Positions 59,639 to 64,000 of a stretch of 64,000 nucleotides of DNA are shown piece by piece; positions within the stretch are counted from its first letter, which is position 1, and every line of letters begins with the position of its first letter. Position numbers and translations under genes: made by a program. The stretch is from Methanolinea sp. UBA277. GTDB taxonomy: Archaea > Halobacteriota > Methanomicrobia > Methanomicrobiales > Methanospirillaceae. The stretch is taken from the NCBI GenBank assembly GCA_002499905.1, contig DANP01000007.1, positions 35,887 to 99,886 of the forward strand, written 5' to 3'. Under the pieces are notes generated by a model. That model was not told the DNA's origin. It did no database searches and worked only from the letters and a program-made list of their open reading frames with translations.

Positions 59639-61285
59639 ATGGTTACAAAGTACCGGCGATACTGGCAGATTGGCGATGTCCTGATAAAATACGAGTTTGG
59701 TTCGATTGTCCAGAGACTCTTTCCCGGCACCTACCGATTCCGCCGGTGCAAGGAATGCGAGGTGGAAACGGTCGCCTCGGTCTATGAACGGATGCGTCTC
59801 GCCATCGAGGAGCTTGGTCCCACCTTTGTCAAGTTCGGCCAGATCATGAGCACCCGGCAGGACCTGCTGCCGCCCGAGCTGATCCAGGAGCTGAAGAAGC
59901 TCCAGGACCAGGTCGCCCCCCTCCCATTCAGCGAGATCAGAAAGGTCATCGAAGCGGCGTGTCCGGACCACGATGCATGCTTCCTCTCCATCGAAGAGAC
60001 GCCGCTCGCGTCCGCCTCAATCGCCCAGGTGCACCGGGCCACACTGAAAGACGGCACTCCTGTTGCCCTGAAAGTCCAGCGTCCCGGAATAAAGGACATC
60101 ATCGAGACTGATATTCTCATCCTCGAGTCGTTTGCCGAGCGGGTTGAGCGCTACTACCCCGAATATGCGGTATACAATCCCACGGGCATCGTGGCAGACT
60201 TTGCCAGCCAGATCCGGAAAGAGCTTGATTTCGTGCATGACGGGAGGAACGCCGACCGTCTCCGGCAGAACATGCAGAACCTGGAGAAGATCCGGGTCCC
60301 GAAGATCTCCTGGGAGTACAGCTCCCGCCACCTCCTGGTCATGGAGTTCATCGACGGGGTCCGTATCGACCATGTCGGGGAGATAAAAGCCTTCGGCATC
60401 GATCCGAAAGAGATCGCGGACCGGGGGTTCTACGCTTACATGCAGCAGATCTTCGAGGACGGGTTCTTCCACGGAGACCCGCACCCCGGCAACCTCCTGG
60501 TCTCAAAGGACGGGACGCTGAGTTTCCTCGATTTCGGCATCGTCGGCGTCATCTACCCCGAGCGACGGTTCTACTTCATCCACCTCCTCACCGCGATGAT
60601 CTACCGTGATCCGGAACTGATGATCAAGGCGCTTGAGCACCTCGGCATAACCATCGATGAGAGCGACCGAGATGAGCTGCGTGAGGAGATCTACCGGGCA
60701 ATGCTTGATGCCGAAGGGGCGGCGATTGGGCAGTTCAGCTTCAGGAACATGAGCGAGGGGCTGACTGAAACCCTCCGGAACTACCGGATCACCATGCCCC
60801 AGAGCATGATGCTGATGCTCAAGGTGATGGTGATGGTGCTCGATGTCGGGGTCACCCTGGATCCCTCCTTCAATTTCGGGGAGAAGGTGGAGCCCTACGT
60901 CCGGAAACTGGGACACCGCGAGAACGTCCTCAACCAGGTCCTGTACCGGGCGAGCCACTCCCTCCTCGAGACAATCGACGGCATTTTCGAGATGCCGCGG
61001 ACGGTGAACCGGACGCTCCGGGCTCTCTCAACGGGGACGATCAAGATCGATATCGTTGATTCCGATATCCTGAAGCTGCAGCAGTCCCTGGACAAGACCA
61101 GCGACAAGCTCCTGATCGGCCTGATCGTTGCCGGTGTGGTGGTGGGCTCCTCCCTGGTCCTGAATGTCTCTGATGTCAAGATCCCCCCCTTTGTCTTCTA
61201 CCTCGCCGCCCTCGCCTACGTGGTGGCCATCGTCATCGGCCTGTACACCATCTGGCATGTCATGGCGGTTGCCAGAAAGCGGTAG
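59639..61285 (+). CDS. ABC1/UbiB-family atypical kinase
   Basis: This 548-residue member of the UbiB/ADCK family has KFGQIMSTRQDLLPPELIQE (KxGQ motif), VALKVQRPG, HGDPHPGNLLV and FLDFGIVG. Two membrane helices lie at the C-terminus (LLIGLIVAGVVVGSSLVLNV and YLAALAYVVAIVIGLYTIWH). In bacteria and eukaryotes the family supports quinone synthesis. Methanomicrobiales mostly lack quinones, so a role with prenyl lipids is inferred, in line with the neighbouring idsA. The ATG at 59639 follows the TATA-like TATTTAAG at about 45 bases. Confidence 0.9.
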   Translation: MVTKYRRYWQIGDVLIKYEFGSIVQRLFPGTYRFRRCKECEVETVASVYERMRLAIEELGPTFVKFGQIMSTRQDLLPPELIQELKKLQDQVAPLPFSEIRKVIEAACPDHDACFLSIEETPLASASIAQVHRATLKDGTPVALKVQRPGIKDIIETDILILESFAERVERYYPEYAVYNPTGIVADFASQIRKELDFVHDGRNADRLRQNMQNLEKIRVPKISWEYSSRHLLVMEFIDGVRIDHVGEIKAFGIDPKEIADRGFYAYMQQIFEDGFFHGDPHPGNLLVSKDGTLSFLDFGIVGVIYPERRFYFIHLLTAMIYRDPELMIKALEHLGITIDESDRDELREEIYRAMLDAEGAAIGQFSFRNMSEGLTETLRNYRITMPQSMMLMLKVMVMVLDVGVTLDPSFNFGEKVEPYVRKLGHRENVLNQVLYRASHSLLETIDGIFEMPRTVNRTLRALSTGTIKIDIVDSDILKLQQSLDKTSDKLLIGLIVAGVVVGSSLVLNVSDVKIPPFVFYLAALAYVVAIVIGLYTIWHVMAVARKR

Positions 61286-61373
61286 AAAGGAATTACTGGT
61301 TTCTCCATTTCCAGAGAATAAGATTCCGGCCGGAACCACCTTTACCAGCCATCCCGTGCACCAGAAAAAGCGT

Positions 61374-61667
61374 CTATTTTCTCTCTCCCGCATCGGTGCG
61401 GAAGTAGAGGCTGCAGTGGCAGCTCCCCTGGTTTGCGACCTCGTCCTTGTGGTACACGCAGGGGCAGATGATCAGGGCATCCTTCTCCGCATCCCCGGTG
61501 CGGAGACGGCAGGGGCAGTAGGCCTCGCCGAACTTTTTCCGGTTGCGGGCCAGGCCCCGGATCACAACATCCAGTTTCTTCTCATCCGGGTTCAGGGTCC
61601 ACCCGTGCTCCCGTGCGTATTTCTTTGCCCATTCCAGAATTTCTTTCTCCAGTTCGTCTTCGGCCAT
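61374..61667 (-). CDS. ftrB: Ferredoxin-thioredoxin reductase catalytic subunit-like protein
   Basis: This 97-residue protein has the CPC ... CPC ... CHC pattern of the Fe-S catalytic subunit, which passes electrons from ferredoxin to thioredoxin disulfides (CPCRLRTGD, ICPCVYHKDE, GSCHCSLY). Spacing is CPC-x14-CPC-x12-CHC. The plant type is usually x16 and x8. No variable subunit or thioredoxin is adjacent. It lies 15 bases downstream of purQ on the same strand. Confidence 0.88.
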   Translation of the reverse strand: MAEDELEKEILEWAKKYAREHGWTLNPDEKKLDVVIRGLARNRKKFGEAYCPCRLRTGDAEKDALIICPCVYHKDEVANQGSCHCSLYFRTDAGERK

Positions 61668-61682
61668 ATTCTCCCTCCGTTA

Positions 61683-62387
61683 TTACGTACTTCCTGAACT
61701 CTCGATATGTCCGATCATGGATAAAAAGACCTTCTTTCCGTCCTCGGAACCGAGGATCACTTCAGATGCCCGCTCCGGGTGAGGCATCATGGCAAGGATG
61801 TTCTTCTCCCGGTTGAGGATTCCGGTGATACTGCCCATGGCCCCGTTCGGGTTGCTCTCCGGTGTCAGGTCTCCCTCCATTGAGCAGAACCGAAACGCGA
61901 TCCTGCCCTCCTCCTCCAGCTCCCTGATAACCGCATCGGGAGCGACGTACCTCCCCTCCTTATGGGCGATTGGGATCCGGATGACCTCACCGGGCCGGTA
62001 GAGGGAAGTGAACGGGGATGCTGTCTGGTCGACCCGGAGGTATACCTCCCGGCAGATGAACGCCGGATAGGCGTTGATGGAAAAGACCCCGGGGACAAGG
62101 CCGCTCTCGGCAAGGATCTGCGCCCCGTTGCAGATGCCGAGCACCAGCCCCCCTCTGCCGGCATGGGCGGTGATATCCTTCATGGCCGGGGTGCGGGCGG
62201 CGATGGCCCCGGCCCGGAGGTAGTCCCCGTAGCTGAATCCTCCGGGGATGATCACCGCATCGTATGTCCGGGGGAGTCCTTCCTTGTACCAGAGGAGGTC
62301 GGTATCCACGCCGCAGATCTCGGAGAGGACGTAGTGGGCATCCCGGTCGCAGTTGCTCCCGCCGAACTGGATGACCGCAAACCTCAT
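61683..62387 (-). CDS. purQ: Phosphoribosylformylglycinamidine synthase, glutaminase subunit
   Basis: This 234-residue class I glutaminase supplies ammonia to PurL. FGGSNCDRD at the start, GGFSYGDYLRAGAIA, the nucleophile in GLVLGICNGAQIL and MMPHPERASE (His/Glu) are intact. The ATG at 62387 overlaps the purS stop (ATGA). The frame is open further upstream inside purS, which is coincidental. Confidence 0.96.
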   Translation of the reverse strand: MRFAVIQFGGSNCDRDAHYVLSEICGVDTDLLWYKEGLPRTYDAVIIPGGFSYGDYLRAGAIAARTPAMKDITAHAGRGGLVLGICNGAQILAESGLVPGVFSINAYPAFICREVYLRVDQTASPFTSLYRPGEVIRIPIAHKEGRYVAPDAVIRELEEEGRIAFRFCSMEGDLTPESNPNGAMGSITGILNREKNILAMMPHPERASEVILGSEDGKKVFLSMIGHIESSGST

Positions 62388-62629
62388 CGGTGGACCTCGA
62401 TCTCGTAGTGGTGGATCACCGGGTTGGCGAGCAGGCGCTCGCACATCCCCCGCGCCTTCTCCTCGGCATCACGGTGATCTGCGGCATCGAACCGGATCAG
62501 GAACACCCGCTCTGTCCTGATATCGTCGGTCGGGAATCCCAGGTTGCCGAGTGCATGGGAGATGGCCATGGCTTCCGGATTGAGCATCCCCTCTTTTAAC
62601 CCTATGGTGATCTTTGCAAGAAATATCAT
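62384..62629 (-). CDS. purS: Phosphoribosylformylglycinamidine synthase, PurS subunit
   Basis: This 81-residue small subunit bridges PurL and PurQ. The pattern KITIGLKEGMLNPEAMAISH and the later CERLLANPVIHHYEIEV fit PurS. It is coupled by overlaps of 4 bases to purC upstream and purQ downstream. PurL is not in the window. Confidence 0.95.
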   Translation of the reverse strand: MIFLAKITIGLKEGMLNPEAMAISHALGNLGFPTDDIRTERVFLIRFDAADHRDAEEKARGMCERLLANPVIHHYEIEVHR

Positions 62630-63348
62630 TTCTGTTCACCTCCGGAGAGCGCCCGGCCGGCGACCTCCCGGTACACTGCGAGCACGTCTCCCTTCTCGAA
62701 GCGGTACACATCCTTGTCGAGGGACTTGCCGGTGGCCGTGTCCCATAGGCGCATCGAGTCCATGCTGATCTCGTCCCCGACCACGATCCTCTCCCCGTCC
62801 CAGCCGAACTCGAGCTTGAAGTCGACCAGGGTGATGCCGAGATCATCGAAGAATCGTATCAGCACGGCATTGACCCGGTGGGCGAGGATTTTGACCCCGG
62901 CCAGTTCATCACGGGTGAGGAGCCGGAGGGCGATCACGATGATGTCGTCGTTGAGCATGGGGTCATGCCGGGCATCGTCCTTGTAGTCGATCACGATGAC
63001 CGGGGGGTCGAGGGCCGTCCCCTCGGTGACCGGGTAGTTCCGGACCAGGGATCCGGCGGCTATGTTCCGCACGATCACCTCGAGGGGGATCATCCGGAGG
63101 TCCCGCACGATCATGGCCGAGTCCCCGCACATCCGCACGAAATGGGTCGGGATCCCGTGCTCTTCAAGGATCGAGAAGATCTTTGCCGAGACCCTGGCGT
63201 TCAGGCTCCCTTTCCGGGAGAGGATGTCCTTTTTCCCGCCGTCAAAGGCGGTGATGTCATCCCTGAACTGGACGTAGAGTTGTCCCGGAGTATCGGTTCG
63301 GTAGAGGGACTTTGCCTTCCCCTCATAGACGAGCTCACCCTGTTTCAC
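62626..63348 (-). CDS. purC: SAICAR synthetase
   Basis: This 240-residue enzyme joins aspartate to CAIR in purine synthesis. YEGKAKSLYRTD at the start, FRDDITAFDGGKKDILSRKG, LEVIVRNIAAGSLVRNYPV and LVDFKLEFGWDG are classic motifs. The start is GTG and overlaps the cofG stop by four bases (GTGA), so cofG-purC-purS-purQ form one minus-strand transcript. Confidence 0.97.
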   Translation of the reverse strand: MKQGELVYEGKAKSLYRTDTPGQLYVQFRDDITAFDGGKKDILSRKGSLNARVSAKIFSILEEHGIPTHFVRMCGDSAMIVRDLRMIPLEVIVRNIAAGSLVRNYPVTEGTALDPPVIVIDYKDDARHDPMLNDDIIVIALRLLTRDELAGVKILAHRVNAVLIRFFDDLGITLVDFKLEFGWDGERIVVGDEISMDSMRLWDTATGKSLDKDVYRFEKGDVLAVYREVAGRALSGGEQK

Positions 63349-64000
63349 GCGCTCTCCTCTCTCTTCATATGTTGGTCCAGTCTCCTAATAAGGGGTTCCA
63401 GCCGGGGGTGGAACCAGCCATTCCTGATATAGCGGGGGTAGATGCAGAGCCGCTCCCTGAGGATCCGATCGCCGACGATCTCCTTCAGCCGGTCCAGCTC
63501 CGGCCAGGGGTGTTCGGGGTTGACGTAGTCGATGGTCAGGGGGGAGACTCCGCCGAGGTCGTCGACCCCGCAGGGGATCAGTTGCCGGGCGTCTGCAAGG
63601 TTGGGGGGGATCTGGACGGCAATCTCATCAGGGAGGATGTCCTTTGCCATCATGATCACCGTGCACATCTCGTCCGGATCGACCCCTTTCCCGGCGGCCA
63701 TGGGGGTGCCGGCCTTTGGGCAGAAGTTCTGGATGATGACCTCCTGGATGTGGCCGTAGCGGCGGTGGAGGTCGCGGATCACCGCAAGCGACTCTTCACG
63801 GTCCTCCATGGTCTCCCCGATCCCGAGGAGGAGACCGGTGGTGAAGGGGATCTTCAGCCGGCCGGCATCCTCGATCATCGCGATCCGAACGGCCGGGTCC
63901 TTGCCCGGGGAGAACCGGTGGGCTTCGAGTTCGGCGACACTCTCGAGCATGAGGCCCATGCTCGCATTGACCTCCCGGAGCCGCGCCAGCTCTTCTGCGG
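63345..64000 (-). CDS. cofG: F420 synthase subunit CofG (FO synthase), 3' part
   Basis: This is the C-terminal part of the radical-SAM protein CofG, which with CofH makes the deazaflavin FO of coenzyme F420. The frame is open to the window edge; the visible 218 residues start AEELARLREVNASMGLMLES. GLLLGIGETMEDREESLAVI, EVIIQNFCPKAGTPM and GVDDLGGVSPLTIDYVNP are typical. The CxxxCxxC cluster motif would lie outside the window. Its presence supports a methanogen or other F420-using archaeon. Confidence 0.92.
   Translation of the reverse strand, partial: AEELARLREVNASMGLMLESVAELEAHRFSPGKDPAVRIAMIEDAGRLKIPFTTGLLLGIGETMEDREESLAVIRDLHRRYGHIQEVIIQNFCPKAGTPMAAGKGVDPDEMCTVIMMAKDILPDEIAVQIPPNLADARQLIPCGVDDLGGVSPLTIDYVNPEHPWPELDRLKEIVGDRILRERLCIYPRYIRNGWFHPRLEPLIRRLDQHMKREESA

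Overview
The window is a piece of a GC-rich methanogen genome, most likely order Methanomicrobiales (Methanoregulaceae-like). This rests on an RNA polymerase beta subunit split into B'' and B', F420 biosynthesis (cofG), archaeal topoisomerase VI, deoxyhypusine synthase, an archaeal mevalonate/IPK lipid pathway, methanogen-type small families (DUF473, DUF5611) and PEGA-domain surface proteins. The lineage is inferred from gene content; no search was run. Coding density is high, many genes overlap as ATGA or TAATG, and G/C-biased third positions create many long shadow ORFs that are ignored here.

Layout. 1-6.9 kb: RNA polymerase operon rpoB2(partial)-rpoB1-rpoA1-rpoA2-rpl30e-nusA. 6.9-10.6 kb: accessory segment with two tandem secreted PEGA-domain paralogues, an HNH nuclease and tRNA-Arg(TCT), where the rps12-rps7-fusA genes are often found in other methanogens. 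10.7-18.3 kb: DUF473 and PAC2 genes, DUF5611, then a minus-strand run of A24 prepilin peptidase, hisI, PIN-ATPase-KH and leuS. 18.4-27.7 kb: the most unusual region, a signalling/filament island with a tandem V4R protein, a MinD-like ATPase overlapping a 43-codon membrane peptide, several Roadblock/LC7-type proteins, two proteins of unrecognised sensor-like type, and a type II/IV secretion ATPase with two separate membrane platform proteins.

27.9-32.3 kb: minus-strand top6A/top6B/hisS/membrane protein. 32.5-41 kb: larB-nadM, a coiled-coil protein, a small Cys protein, an RHH regulator, cobQ divergent from B12-dependent nrdJ, aIF1, and a three-gene set of an Era-like GTPase, DUF2073 and a zinc ribbon. 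41.1-45 kb: five consecutive CBS-domain genes (about 18 CBS domains) behind a promoter flanked by a perfect 10-bp inverted repeat. 45.1-61.3 kb: deoxyhypusine synthase, then a long translation/transcription/isoprenoid cluster: tRNA-Ser, rps13-rps4-rps11-rpoD-rpl18e-rpl13-rps9-rpoN, tRNA-Pro, rpoK-eno-rps2-MEMO-mvk-ipk-fni-rnj-idsA-gltX, and an ABC1/UbiB kinase. 61.4-64 kb, minus strand: ftrB, purQ, purS, purC and the 3' part of cofG.

How it works together: most of the window is core information processing with archaeal lipid and purine synthesis. The 18-28 kb island combines parts of a type IV filament machine with small-molecule or protein-interaction sensors and a MinD positioning ATPase. 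It is the best candidate for an undescribed system. No CRISPR array, rRNA, insertion sequence or prophage was seen.
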